64,000 nt of DNA from Dethiothermospora halolimnae (GTDB lineage Bacteria > Bacillota > Clostridia > Tissierellales > VENL01), in NCBI RefSeq assembly GCF_037577855.1, contig NZ_JBAKFX010000001.1, forward strand, positions 62,001 through 126,000. Direction: 5' to 3'. The notes under the pieces were generated by a model that was not told the DNA's origin, ran no database searches, and saw nothing but the letters and a program-made list of their open reading frames with translations. Position 1 is the first letter of the stretch. Every line of letters begins with the position of its first letter. The position numbers and the translations under genes are program-made. Positions 36,876-45,189 of this stretch are shown one piece after another.

Positions 36876-37802
36876 TTATCCACATACTTCTAAAAAATCA
36901 TTAATAATATTTTTATATATTCCATCACTAAATAGTATCTCTACCCCTAGTGAACAGAGACTAGACACCCTTGATTGAGTTATGTTCCCAAAGTAACTAC
37001 AGATATCTTTCACCTTATAATCACAAAATCTAACCATAAGAACCATAGTTATAGCTTTTGCCTTTGTGAGATTTCTAATATATTTTATTTTTATTTTATC
37101 TTTATCTTCTCCTATATATTTCCCAACAAAAGTTAATATATCATCTGGCTCTATATCCTTTGCTATGATAGTTTTTTCACTTTTATATTCACACTTTTGG
37201 TTTCTAAACCCATATTCTGCCTCTATCTGTTCTTGCTCCTCAGCAGAATTAGGCACTAACATAAAATCTAAATATTCCTTTATAGCTTTTTTCTTATTTT
37301 TATCACTATATAACTTCAATATAAAGTCACAATCTACTATTTCAAATCTATCATCTAAATCTCCTAAATAAATTGGTGCACTGGAATATGGGTATTGAAA
37401 AACCTTGTTACTCCAATTCCTTAGCTTTCTAGGATTCTTGTGAATATATTTTGAGGCCTGTAATATATAATTATCCTTGTCTATTATCTCACTTCTAAAT
37501 CTGTCAGAGAACACATGACCTCTTCTTTTATATTTTCTATTATAATATTTAGCATAGGACAAGTTTATACCGTGCATTATCTTGGTTATATCAGCACCTG
37601 CAGCATCAATAACCATATGGGCATGGTTATCCATAAGGCAGAAGGCATATAACTTAAATCCATACCTTTTTTTATATCTTTTTATTCTAAGTAGAAATTG
37701 CTCCCTATCCTGATTGTCTTTAAATAATAGTATTCCGTCTACACATCTTATCATAATATGATAAATTGAAAAATTCGTTTTTAATCTAAATGGACGTGGC
37801 AT
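36876..37802 (-). CDS. Y1 HUH transposase (REP-associated tyrosine transposase-like), copy 2
   Basis: 308 residues, differing from copy 1 by about 15 substitutions counted by eye. Nearly all are in the last 150 residues; the HUH/Tyr catalytic half is almost unchanged. The same motifs are present: HAHM, KYIHKNP and the C-terminal NITQSRVSSLCSLG. The hairpin over its SD is shorter (9 bp, CTACCCCTT/AAGGGGTAG) because of substitutions near the base. The frame is intact. Confidence 0.88.
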   Translation of the reverse strand: MPRPFRLKTNFSIYHIMIRCVDGILLFKDNQDREQFLLRIKRYKKRYGFKLYAFCLMDNHAHMVIDAAGADITKIMHGINLSYAKYYNRKYKRRGHVFSDRFRSEIIDKDNYILQASKYIHKNPRKLRNWSNKVFQYPYSSAPIYLGDLDDRFEIVDCDFILKLYSDKNKKKAIKEYLDFMLVPNSAEEQEQIEAEYGFRNQKCEYKSEKTIIAKDIEPDDILTFVGKYIGEDKDKIKIKYIRNLTKAKAITMVLMVRFCDYKVKDICSYFGNITQSRVSSLCSLGVEILFSDGIYKNIINDFLEVCG

Positions 37803-37856
37803 AACACTACCCCTTTCGCTAATGTATTATGATTTCATTATTAGCTTAAGGGGTAG
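37803..37856 (-). promoter_or_regulatory. Hairpin over the SD of Y1 transposase copy 2
   Basis: CTACCCCTT (37848-37856, minus strand) pairs with AAGGGGTAG (37807-37815). The stem is 9 bp instead of the 13 bp in copy 1, but still covers the SD. Confidence 0.65.
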
Positions 37857-37930
37857 CTTTTATACCTATATTCCCGACTTTTTACTGAACCGGTTTGAAG
37901 TTTTTTAGATTTAACTTATTAATTTTTTCA

Positions 37931-37949
37931 CTGAACCGGTTTTAAATTT
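37931..37949 (-). repeat. Orphan Y1-element end 2
   Basis: CTGAACCGGTTTTAAATTT on the plus strand, one base different from the end of copy 1, lies 35 bp outside element copy 2. It overlaps the stop codon (37948-37950) of the EFR1 ferredoxin gene, as orphan 1 does for the GNAT gene. Confidence 0.75.
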
Positions 37950-38760
37950 ATATAAATAACTCCGGTTCTTTTCTATCTGTTAAGTTAACTTCTAATTCAT
38001 ATTTATGTCTTAGATAATCTTCATCATTATAATATTTTGCTTCAATAGGACAATTCTTAATACAAGCACCACATTTTATACAGATTCCACTTAATACAGA
38101 TACATTATTATGATCAATTGACCCCATGGGACATAGATTCACACAGAGTTTACAATTGGTACAATTATTATTTGTTTTTGGAGTAACTTTTCTAATATCA
38201 ACAGCATTGCCATTTTCATCTTTAGGCATATAGTATTTTCTATAGGGTCTATTTCCTTTAACTTCTATATTATTTATTATACTATTAGTCTCTAATTTTT
38301 TCCATATATTATGGGCAAAATCGCTTACTATATCCATATCCTCTCTATCTGGTCTACCCTTTGCTAAAGTTTTAGAAAATGAGTGTTCACCTATAAAAGC
38401 TCCTGCTGCAATCACCGAAAAACCATCAGACTTAAGAATATCTTTTAGCTCTATTAAAGCATCATCATAGTTTCTATTTCCATAAACAACTATAGCTATA
38501 GCCAATGCACCATTTCCTTTAATAGTATTTAAATATTTTAATAACACATTTGGAACTCTTCCTGCATAAACTGGAACTCCTACTATGACAATATCATCTT
38601 TGTCAAATGATACTGATTGTTCTCTAGATTTTGGTAGTGTAAAGTTAATATTTCTATTTATATCCATGTTTTTATAAATATTATTTGCTAACCCCATTAC
38701 TACTTTTTTAGTTGTATCTGTTGCACTAAAATATAATGTATTTATTTTTCTATTTATAAT
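37948..38760 (-). CDS. EFR1-family ferrodoxin (flavodoxin-like plus two 4Fe-4S clusters), probable ATT start
   Basis: A flavodoxin-like domain followed by two ferredoxin motifs (CTNCKLCVNLCP and CIKCGACIKNCP). The first in-frame ATG is at 38697, but the frame stays open upstream and encodes INTLYFSATDTTKKVV, the flavodoxin phosphate-loop start of the family. That stretch has no ATG, GTG or TTG; a GGGGAGGGG SD sits 7 nt before an ATT codon at 38760-38758. Either ATT is used (or the gene lost its ATG), or a shortened protein is made. The usual SATGTT loop glycine is Asp here. The TAA stop overlaps an orphan Y1-element end. The role is electron transfer in anaerobic metabolism. Confidence 0.8.
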   Translation of the reverse strand: MINRKINTLYFSATDTTKKVVMGLANNIYKNMDINRNINFTLPKSREQSVSFDKDDIVIVGVPVYAGRVPNVLLKYLNTIKGNGALAIAIVVYGNRNYDDALIELKDILKSDGFSVIAAGAFIGEHSFSKTLAKGRPDREDMDIVSDFAHNIWKKLETNSIINNIEVKGNRPYRKYYMPKDENGNAVDIRKVTPKTNNNCTNCKLCVNLCPMGSIDHNNVSVLSGICIKCGACIKNCPIEAKYYNDEDYLRHKYELEVNLTDRKEPELFI

Positions 38761-38840
38761 AATATCCCCTCCCCTTAAAGTTTTATAATAATTATGTTAC
38801 TCCCTCTATTTTATTTACATCTAGATTTTATTATACTACT

Positions 38841-39610
38841 TTAAGAGGTCTTACTCCACAGTGAATCTAATGTTATTTTCCATTCTAAATATTCTATATC
38901 TCCTTTTTTCTCCATCATAATAATCTCTTTTTCTTTACCCTGTTCATTGTTAAATACTGTTGTAAAACTACGATTTTTATCAAACTTCTCTGACCATTCT
39001 CCATTAAAATATATAGCATTAATAAGATACATTATAACTTCTTCTGATATAGGAGGTTCTATCATTTTTTTTATTTTCCATCTGTGGAGTCATTAATCCA
39101 ACCGTTAATTTTTTTAGCTGAGTCTTTCTTAGAAAAATCAATTTCATTGACATATGCATCGAAAACCTTTTTATTGATATCTATAAAATTACTATTTATT
39201 TTCTTACCCTTTCCAATCCATATAGAGTTATTTATATCCAGTTCTATCCCCTTGTCTATATCCCTTAGATATCTTAATAGATTGTTATAGCTTTCATTTA
39301 ATACACTTTTTTCCCCACTTTTATACTCAAGGACACTTATCATCTCTTTTTTTGTTGTAGTCTCCGCCCCTTGATAGGTCATAGTAAGTGCTGTAGAAAT
39401 ACTAATGGGTGATATAAATATGTTTTTTCCACGGTCCTTATTGTTTAATCCTTTAAATATATGAAATGCCAATTCAGTATTGCCTTTTATAACACTATTG
39501 TCAATATTATCTTCATTAAAGGATAAATCTTCATTAATATCTGAACTACATCCGGCTAAAAACCACATTAATATTAATGTACATAATAATATACAATTTA
39601 TTTTTTTCAT
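38841..39610 (-). pseudogene. Serpin lipoprotein, frameshifted and truncated
   Basis: The first frame (39071-39610) begins with a lipoprotein signal (LILMWFLAGCSSD) and serpin helix A/strand B residues (FISPISISTALTMTYQGAETTTKKEM). It stops after DSTDGK. The second frame (to 38841) continues the homology (MIEPPISEEVIMYLINAIYFNGEW). One extra A in the AAAATAAAAAAAA tract near 39066-39075 would join them as DGKIKKMIEPP. The reading also ends at GDIEYLE followed by unrelated residues, so the last roughly 200 residues including the reactive-centre loop are absent. The inhibitor is therefore inactive. A programmed slip at the poly-A tract would not restore the missing C-terminus. Confidence 0.8.
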
Positions 39611-39789
39611 CTTTTCAACTCCTAATAGTTTATTAGTTACTATATTTCTTTAGACGGAGAATATAAACCAAATGTTTCTCATATACAATGAATCTTATTC
39701 TTATATTGCCAAATAATCAGCGCATAGTAACACTTTATATTAGGCATCTTCATATTATATTAATAAATAGGTCTAAAGGAGGTCTGTTT

Positions 39790-40521
39790 ATGAATTATTC
39801 TTCTTATTTTTGGAGAGAACTTAAAAGTAATGGTTTTATTATAGTAGATTTTAAGCAAGGGGATGTAACTGGTGATGGATATATAGATAATGTTTATCTA
39901 GTTGGAAAGAAACCCTATGGTCCTACTAGTCCCTTTGTGGATAATATAACTCTAATTGTTCAAGATGGAAAGACATGTGAATTTACTAAAATAACTTTAG
40001 AGGTTAATGGAGGATATGGGCCTACTATATTTCTAGGAGACTTCACTAAAAATGAAGTGGATGATATTTTAATTAGTATTGACTCTGGAGGAAGTGGAGG
40101 TTATGCATTTTATTATATATATTCTATGATGGATAATATACCTAATCGAATATTCTATTTTGAAGATTTCAATGAAGAGTATACCTATGATGTTATATAT
40201 CAAGATAATTATCAAGTAAAAGTTATAGAAAAAAATACAGGAGATACTTATACAATCGATATTAAATATAAGGGTGATGAGTATTTATCAGAAATATATA
40301 ATGATGATGGAACATTAAAGGAACCTATTGAAGGGTGGGTAAATCCCCTTGGTGGGTTATATCCAGTGGATTTTAGAAGAGATGGTAGCTATGAATTGTA
40401 CGCAACTCGAAGTATAGCTGGACGATATAATGCCGATGGTTTAGGTGTCGTTCAAGTTTCTCTAGAGTGGAACGGCAAAGAGTTTGAACCATTCTTTGAA
40501 ACGGTGGGGATATTTGGATAA
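39790..40521 (+). CDS. Small FG-GAP/VCBS-like repeat protein
   Basis: 243 residues with no signal peptide. Two Asp-rich, calcium-binding-type segments, GDVTGDGYIDNVYLVG and LGDFTKNEVDDILISIDSGGSGG, resemble FG-GAP/VCBS repeats. YAFYYIYSM, YDVIYQDNYQVKVI and a final GRYNADGLGVVQVSLEWNGKEF complete a beta-rich protein. The ATG at 39790 has AGGAGG 7 nt upstream; an ATG 34 codons earlier has no SD. Similar proteins occur in spore-forming Firmicutes, but I know of no assigned function. A family A palindrome begins 4 bp after the stop. Confidence 0.7.
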   Translation: MNYSSYFWRELKSNGFIIVDFKQGDVTGDGYIDNVYLVGKKPYGPTSPFVDNITLIVQDGKTCEFTKITLEVNGGYGPTIFLGDFTKNEVDDILISIDSGGSGGYAFYYIYSMMDNIPNRIFYFEDFNEEYTYDVIYQDNYQVKVIEKNTGDTYTIDIKYKGDEYLSEIYNDDGTLKEPIEGWVNPLGGLYPVDFRRDGSYELYATRSIAGRYNADGLGVVQVSLEWNGKEFEPFFETVGIFG

Positions 40522-40524
40522 ATT

Positions 40525-40543
40525 GGGGGATTACGAATCCCCC
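40525..40543 (+). repeat. Palindromic repeat family A, intact copy
   Basis: GGGGGATTACGAATCCCCC, followed by CAATAACTC, immediately downstream of the VCBS-like gene. Confidence 0.75.
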
Positions 40544-40686
40544 AATAACTCAATTCGAGAATGTAAAAAGTTGGTGATTTACACACAACTATTTACAGTC
40601 CCCTCAATTCTGCCTTTGAAAGCTCTTTTACCGGTATACCCGGAAATGAATTCCCTGCTACTAGTGTACATGGAATTCATTAATCT

Positions 40687-41445
40687 CTACTTAGTTAAAT
40701 TGTTAACTGTTCCAATGGAAGCTTCCTCAGTTTTAACGGAATCTGCTATCAATTCATTGATAGTTTTTAGTTCATGGTCAGTTAAATATCGCCATTTTCC
40801 AATGGGCAAATTCCCTAGCCTCACATTCATTATTCTAACCCTCTTAAGTTTAGTTACATTATAGCCTAGATACTGACACATTCTTCTTATTTGTCTATTT
40901 AACCCTTGGGTTAATATTATTCTAAATGTCCGTTTTCCTTCTTTTTTTACTTCACATTTTTTAGTTACTGTATCTAAAATAGGAACTCCACTTCCCATTT
41001 TCTCTATAAATTCTTGCGTTATGGTTTTATCAACGGTTACAATATATTCCTTCTCATGGTTATTACCTGCCCGAAGAATTTTATTTACTATATCACCGTC
41101 ATTAGTTAAGAATATAAGGCCCTCCGATGGCTTATCTAATCTTCCTATAGGAAAAATCCTTTTTGGATAATTTACAAAGTCTACTATATTGCCCTTAACT
41201 TTATGCTCTGTAGTACAGGTTATTCCAATTGGTTTATTAAGGGCTATATATACTGGCTTTTCTTTTGATTTTATAGGCTTTCCGTCCACTTTTACTTCAT
41301 CTCCATCGGTCACTTTAGTACCCACCTCTGGCTTTACTCCATTTACTGTGACTCTCCCCTGTTCTATAAGTGTGTCTGCCTCCCGCCTGGAGCATAAACC
41401 AGTTTGTCTTATGTATTTATTTAATCTTATTTTTTCATTTTTCAT
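40687..41445 (-). CDS. rRNA pseudouridine synthase, RluF/RluB-like
   Basis: 252 residues. An S4 RNA-binding domain (IRLNKYIRQTGLCSRREADTLIEQGRVTVNG) is followed by the RsuA-type catalytic core with FPIGRLDKPSEGLIFLTNDGD, whose Asp in GRLDK is the conserved nucleophile, and QGLNRQIRRMCQYLGYNVTKLKRVRI. The phrase ILRAGNNHEKEYIV is typical of RluF-like members that modify 23S rRNA position 2604 in Escherichia coli; the precise target here is inferred. The SD is weakly placed relative to the ATG. Confidence 0.88.
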   Translation of the reverse strand: MKNEKIRLNKYIRQTGLCSRREADTLIEQGRVTVNGVKPEVGTKVTDGDEVKVDGKPIKSKEKPVYIALNKPIGITCTTEHKVKGNIVDFVNYPKRIFPIGRLDKPSEGLIFLTNDGDIVNKILRAGNNHEKEYIVTVDKTITQEFIEKMGSGVPILDTVTKKCEVKKEGKRTFRIILTQGLNRQIRRMCQYLGYNVTKLKRVRIMNVRLGNLPIGKWRYLTDHELKTINELIADSVKTEEASIGTVNNLTK

Positions 41446-41539
41446 AGATATATTTTTACATCTCCCTCCATTTTTTTATTTTATATTCTTTAGCATAATA
41501 TTAGGCTGGATAAATCCAGCCTTAATATAAAAAATTTTA

Positions 41540-41920
41540 TTATCCCCTTATAACTTCTATCTCATATCCATCGGGATCTGTTATAAAATAATACTTAGGT
41601 GGACTATCGGGAAGTCCCATTAGTTTTGTAACTTTATATCCCATATCCTTATGCTTTTTATGAGATCCTTCTAAATCATCCACAGAAACTGCAATATGAC
41701 TAAATCCATTACCTAGTTCATAGGGTTTATCTGGATTGTAGTTATAAGTTAATTCTAAATCATAAGTACCATCTTTATCGGTTAAATAAACCAAAGTGAA
41801 TTCATATTCTGGATAATCCTTCCTCTCCTTTTCTTCTAACCCTAATGCCTCTTTATAAAATTTTAAAGACTTTTCTAAATCCATTACTCTAATACATGTA
41901 TGTAACATTTTATAATCCAT
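41540..41920 (-). CDS. gloA: Lactoylglutathione lyase (glyoxalase I) family
   Basis: 126 residues. Metal ligands fit the His/Glu/His/Glu glyoxalase I pattern: His in LHTCIRVMDLEKSLKFYKE, Glu in DLELTYNYN, His in GFSHIAVSV and Glu in GYEIEVI. The enzyme isomerises the methylglyoxal-thiol hemithioacetal. Clostridia generally lack glutathione, so another thiol would be the partner. AAGGAG precedes the ATG. No regulatory sequence stood out. Confidence 0.85.
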   Translation of the reverse strand: MDYKMLHTCIRVMDLEKSLKFYKEALGLEEKERKDYPEYEFTLVYLTDKDGTYDLELTYNYNPDKPYELGNGFSHIAVSVDDLEGSHKKHKDMGYKVTKLMGLPDSPPKYYFITDPDGYEIEVIRG

Positions 41921-42030
41921 AAGACCACTCCTTTTGATTTTAGATGTTATAACTATAGTTACCCTTAGTATAGTATTTAATTCATATATCCAAAGCTTAA
42001 CACCTTGAAATTAGTACATTATTATCTCCC

Positions 42031-43023
42031 TTATCCTGCTGATTCTAATATATCTATTAGCTTCTTTACATATTCTTCACCTTTGCAATAGGCATCAGCA
42101 GAGTTTATATATATATAATCTTTACCTAAAGTTACATTAACTAGAGGTTCGTCTAATTTAAGATAAATATATGGTTCATAATTACCGGTGTCTTTATCCA
42201 CTTCTTCAAATGACAAACTTTTAATATATTTAACTACTTTTTCAATAGTGTCTTTACTATATATAATTTTTTTATCTTTATAATTGCCACGATAATGAAA
42301 ACTAATATCTTCTAACCCCTCTGATTTTAAATACCACAAAGGATGATAGTCCCCCTGTATCTTTTCCACTTTCACATTCATTTCATGGTATTTTTTAAAA
42401 TCTTCTATATAGTATTTTGTAGTATACTTCATACTTAAACCTTTTCCATAGTCTATACTATAATACTCCACATCTCCTTTTTTAATTATTTGTCCATATT
42501 TATTATATTCTATATTATCTTCATTATAGCTTCCATGACCACTAACTGAATGAGATTCCCTGTCTTTATCCCTTATATCTTTATAGTCATTGTCAAATAA
42601 CATATAAGTTAACTTACTGAATATCCTTGCTTTATATGACATACCTGTTCTATCACTTTTAGCACTTGTAAAAAAGTCACTATTTAAATCCTTTCTCCAT
42701 ACATTCATTCTAATATATTCATTATCTATATAATTATCATCACTAATTTGATTTTTATACACGTCAAATCTAACCATAGCTTCATGTTCTAAAACATTTT
42801 CATAGGGCTCTACATAATCGGATAAGCTGGCTTCTTTAATTCTTAAAATATATTTATCTCCATCCATAATTAAAACAGTATTATTAATAAATGGTTTTAA
42901 CAAAGTGACAAGTTGTTTATCTGTTTTCTCCATTAGTGTTTTATCCCTATGGGCAGAATAAAATTTAAAGGATACTATAACTATAGCCAAAATAAGTATA
43001 CCAATCCATATCTTTTTTTTCAA
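42031..43023 (-). CDS. Membrane-anchored protein of unknown function
   Basis: 330 residues. One N-terminal hydrophobic segment (KIWIGILILAIVIVSFKFYS) without a clear cleavage site suggests an uncleaved anchor with an extracellular domain. The rest is rich in Tyr, Asp and Lys (KYYIEDFKKYHEMNVKVEKI, IYLKLDEPLVNVTLGKDYIYI) and matches no family I recognise. Start is TTG at 43023 with GGGGG 7 nt upstream. It lies between the glyoxalase and MBL genes in the same direction, with short gaps on each side. Confidence 0.55.
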   Translation of the reverse strand: MKKKIWIGILILAIVIVSFKFYSAHRDKTLMEKTDKQLVTLLKPFINNTVLIMDGDKYILRIKEASLSDYVEPYENVLEHEAMVRFDVYKNQISDDNYIDNEYIRMNVWRKDLNSDFFTSAKSDRTGMSYKARIFSKLTYMLFDNDYKDIRDKDRESHSVSGHGSYNEDNIEYNKYGQIIKKGDVEYYSIDYGKGLSMKYTTKYYIEDFKKYHEMNVKVEKIQGDYHPLWYLKSEGLEDISFHYRGNYKDKKIIYSKDTIEKVVKYIKSLSFEEVDKDTGNYEPYIYLKLDEPLVNVTLGKDYIYINSADAYCKGEEYVKKLIDILESAG

Positions 43024-43090
43024 TATTAATCCCCCTTTTATAACTTCATTTATAGCAAAGAAAAGGTTGGTGATATTTCACCAACAGATT

Positions 43091-43999
43091 TTATAAACCT
43101 TCAATATACTCTTTATAAGCCTTTTTTAATTCATTGTAGCTAGTTTTACCTATGATATTTCCTTCAGCTTCTTGGTAATTACATTTAGTGGCTAACCTTT
43201 TTAAAAAATCCCCCTTAGATGTTTCATAATTATACTTATTTCCTAATTTTCCTTTTATCTTATCTTCATATTCTGAAACTAATACCAGCTTAACATTATG
43301 TTCATATCTCTCACCTAGTTCCCCTTTATTATCCACCATAGCCCCTTTAATATATTCAATATTCTCATCTATGGTTTCTCTATCTACTTCTCCTGAATGG
43401 GCTGATAAAAAAGTTTTGGCCGGTAAATTTTTTATAAACTTAAGACTTTCTATATATCTTTCAAGATCATGATATTGTAATATGGGAAAAGGCTCTTCAA
43501 CCATGTCTCCTATAAATGCAACTAAATCCTTTTTATCAAAGCAAATAGCAGAACATATAGTATGGCCTGGAGTATATATAAACTCCACTCCATCATCTTC
43601 ATAGGTCAATTTATCCTCAAATGTAATATTAGGTAATTTTATTTTTATATCACCTTTATGAAATTTCCCTTCATATTTTTTTATATCGTATTCCCCGATT
43701 TCTTCCATTCTTTCTTTACAGGTTTTATGACCTATTATATCAGAATATTCAAAGGCCATATTCCCCCAGACATGATCCCAGTCTGAATGGGTATTAAAAA
43801 TAACTAGTTCTTTTTTACTTAAACCTTCTTTATATATATATTCCTTAATCACATCCATGCATCTAGGACCTAATTGGGTATCACATAAATAAAGTCTATT
43901 ATCTCCTTTAATTAGATATACTCCTAAATCCCCAAGGGGAGAATCCCCTTCTTCAAAAATAAAGTGTACTCCTCTACTGCCTATATTTTTTATAATCAT
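43091..43999 (-). CDS. MBL-fold metallo-hydrolase
   Basis: 302 residues. The metal site motif is HSDWDH (His71 to His76), a variant of HxHxDH; other likely ligands are His in TPGHTICS, Asp in FIGDMVEEP and His in LSAHSGE. This is the metallo-beta-lactamase fold; the long C-terminal helical region (about 215-302) is not typical of lactamases or glyoxalase II, so the substrate is open. GGGAGG precedes the ATG. Confidence 0.8.
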   Translation of the reverse strand: MIIKNIGSRGVHFIFEEGDSPLGDLGVYLIKGDNRLYLCDTQLGPRCMDVIKEYIYKEGLSKKELVIFNTHSDWDHVWGNMAFEYSDIIGHKTCKERMEEIGEYDIKKYEGKFHKGDIKIKLPNITFEDKLTYEDDGVEFIYTPGHTICSAICFDKKDLVAFIGDMVEEPFPILQYHDLERYIESLKFIKNLPAKTFLSAHSGEVDRETIDENIEYIKGAMVDNKGELGERYEHNVKLVLVSEYEDKIKGKLGNKYNYETSKGDFLKRLATKCNYQEAEGNIIGKTSYNELKKAYKEYIEGL

Positions 44000-44121
44000 T
44001 AGTATCCTCCCATTTTTGTACTTATTATATCATTTATATTTGTATACCACAATTTGGGAGATTTCTATTTTTCACTGTTTATTTATTGTATCAGGGTGTG
44101 AATTCCCCCTCTACTTATATT

Positions 44122-44250
44122 AATTGAAAATGGAGAATTGAGAATTGACAGTTAAAGGTAATTTCACTCACTTTGTTCGTGAAATATCATCTATCAAATG
44201 GGCTTTAGCCCATTTGTACCTTAATTGTCCATTGTCAATTGTCAATTATA
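44122..44250. repeat. Small MITE-like element with inverted ends and internal hairpins
   Basis: The left end has AATGGAGAATTGAGAATTGACAG and the right end TTGTCCATTGTCAATTGTCAATT, an imperfect inverted pair. Between them are hairpins 44161-44185 (ATTTCAC/GTGAAAT) and 44195-44216 (CAAATGGGCT/AGCCCATTTG). Part of the left-end sequence recurs inverted at 47428-47450. It carries no gene and abuts the stop of the YdcZ gene. Confidence 0.55.
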
Positions 44251-44694
44251 TTAAGCCCCTTCCTCTCTATATTCCTTATCAACTTTAGTGTTATATATTA
44301 GTCCTACCATCAATAATATTCCCCCTACTACTTTTCCCTTTGAAAAGGTATCTAAATAAAAATAATCTATTATTGCACTGGTAAACATTTGACCTATAAA
44401 TGGTAGTATAACTATATATACAGCTGGCACCTTTGGAACCGTAACATTAAATAAAAATACCACTGCTACTCCTAAAAAACCACCTAAAAAATAATAAAAT
44501 GGTGCACCTATTACTTTTTCAATTGCTGGTGTATTATTTCTAACAATAACACAAATAATAATTGAAGCTATAAATCCTACTCCATAATTTATCATAACTC
44601 CATTTAGCACCCCTACCTGCTCTCCAATCTTACCGTTTAATATTGTTGAAATAACTATAGATATTCCTATTAAAAAAGCTAAAAATATATACAT
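44251..44694 (-). CDS. YdcZ-type (DUF606) half-size DMT transporter, second of pair
   Basis: 147 residues, five predicted helices: one half of a DMT-superfamily transporter. Family features are ISTILNGKIGEQVGVLNGVMINYGVGF and PFYYFLGGFLGVAVVFLF. GAGGAGGG is well spaced from the ATG. The companion gene ends 12 bp upstream, and the two products probably form a heterodimer. Substrate is unknown. Expression is likely controlled by the divergent Crp/Fnr-type regulator through the palindrome at 45190-45207. Confidence 0.82.
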   Translation of the reverse strand: MYIFLAFLIGISIVISTILNGKIGEQVGVLNGVMINYGVGFIASIIICVIVRNNTPAIEKVIGAPFYYFLGGFLGVAVVFLFNVTVPKVPAVYIVILPFIGQMFTSAIIDYFYLDTFSKGKVVGGILLMVGLIYNTKVDKEYREEGA

Positions 44695-44706
44695 ACTATC
44701 CCTCCT

Positions 44707-45129
44707 CTACATTGTTATCATTGCTACTATTCCTAATAAAATAATAGAGAATCCTATTAACTTTTTAGGTTTGAATTTAATTACAGGCATATGAAATATT
44801 CCAAAATGATCTATTATGTTTGATACTATTAACTGACTAAAGAGACTTATTCCCACTGTTAAGGTTATACCTAACTTAGGAATACAAATATTATTTAATA
44901 CTATTACCGAAACACTTAAAATCCCTGGAAGAAAGAATATCTTAGGTGCCTTCTTTATATTACTCCATTTATTTTTAGTTATTAAAGATAATATTACTAT
45001 AAAAAATACAGCTATAATATGGAATATTAGATTACTAAAGTATGGTCCTACTACTCCTGATAACATTCCATTAAAAAATAACATTATAGCAAGTAATATT
45101 CCAGTTATTAATGTTAAACCTTTATACAT
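44707..45129 (-). CDS. YdcZ-type (DUF606) half-size DMT transporter, first of pair
   Basis: 140 residues with five predicted helices (LTLITGILLAIMLFFNGMLSG, IIAVFFIVILSLIT and so on). The ATG at 45129 is chosen because AGGAGG lies 6 nt upstream; a longer frame extends to 45198 but has no SD. It starts the two-gene transporter unit. A -10-like GATAAT (45166-45171) places the palindromic operator near position -40, an arrangement typical of activation by Crp/Fnr-type proteins. Confidence 0.82.
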   Translation of the reverse strand: MYKGLTLITGILLAIMLFFNGMLSGVVGPYFSNLIFHIIAVFFIVILSLITKNKWSNIKKAPKIFFLPGILSVSVIVLNNICIPKLGITLTVGISLFSQLIVSNIIDHFGIFHMPVIKFKPKKLIGFSIILLGIVAMITM

Positions 45130-45189
45130 ATGATCCCTCCTATCTTTACTTTTTACTATAAATAGATTATCATGATTATTAATCAGATT

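Larger units (their letters stand above)
36670..37896 (-). mobile_element. Y1 (RAYT/IS200-like) transposase element, copy 2
   Basis: The left end TAAAAACGGTTCA (36670-36682) and right end TGAACCGGTTT (37886-37896) bracket a transposase nearly identical to copy 1. The non-coding 3' portion (36683-36875) has diverged strongly from copy 1, except for a shared AGCTTGTCCAC. A further orphan end follows at 37931. Confidence 0.65.

Noticed and set aside
29791..37896. Composite transposon formed by the two Y1 elements
   Set aside because: The genes between them (VOC, WYL, methyltransferase, S9 peptidase, GNAT, CD3324) look like ordinary chromosomal genes, both elements are in the same orientation, and no outer target duplication was seen.
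39071..39075. Programmed frameshift in the serpin gene
   Set aside because: A slippery poly-A tract exists, but the protein is also missing its whole C-terminal third, so decay is the simpler reading.
40484..40864. Plus-strand open frame spanning a family A repeat and part of the pseudouridine synthase antisense
   Set aside because: Starts inside the VCBS-like gene, reads through a repeat, and has no family features.
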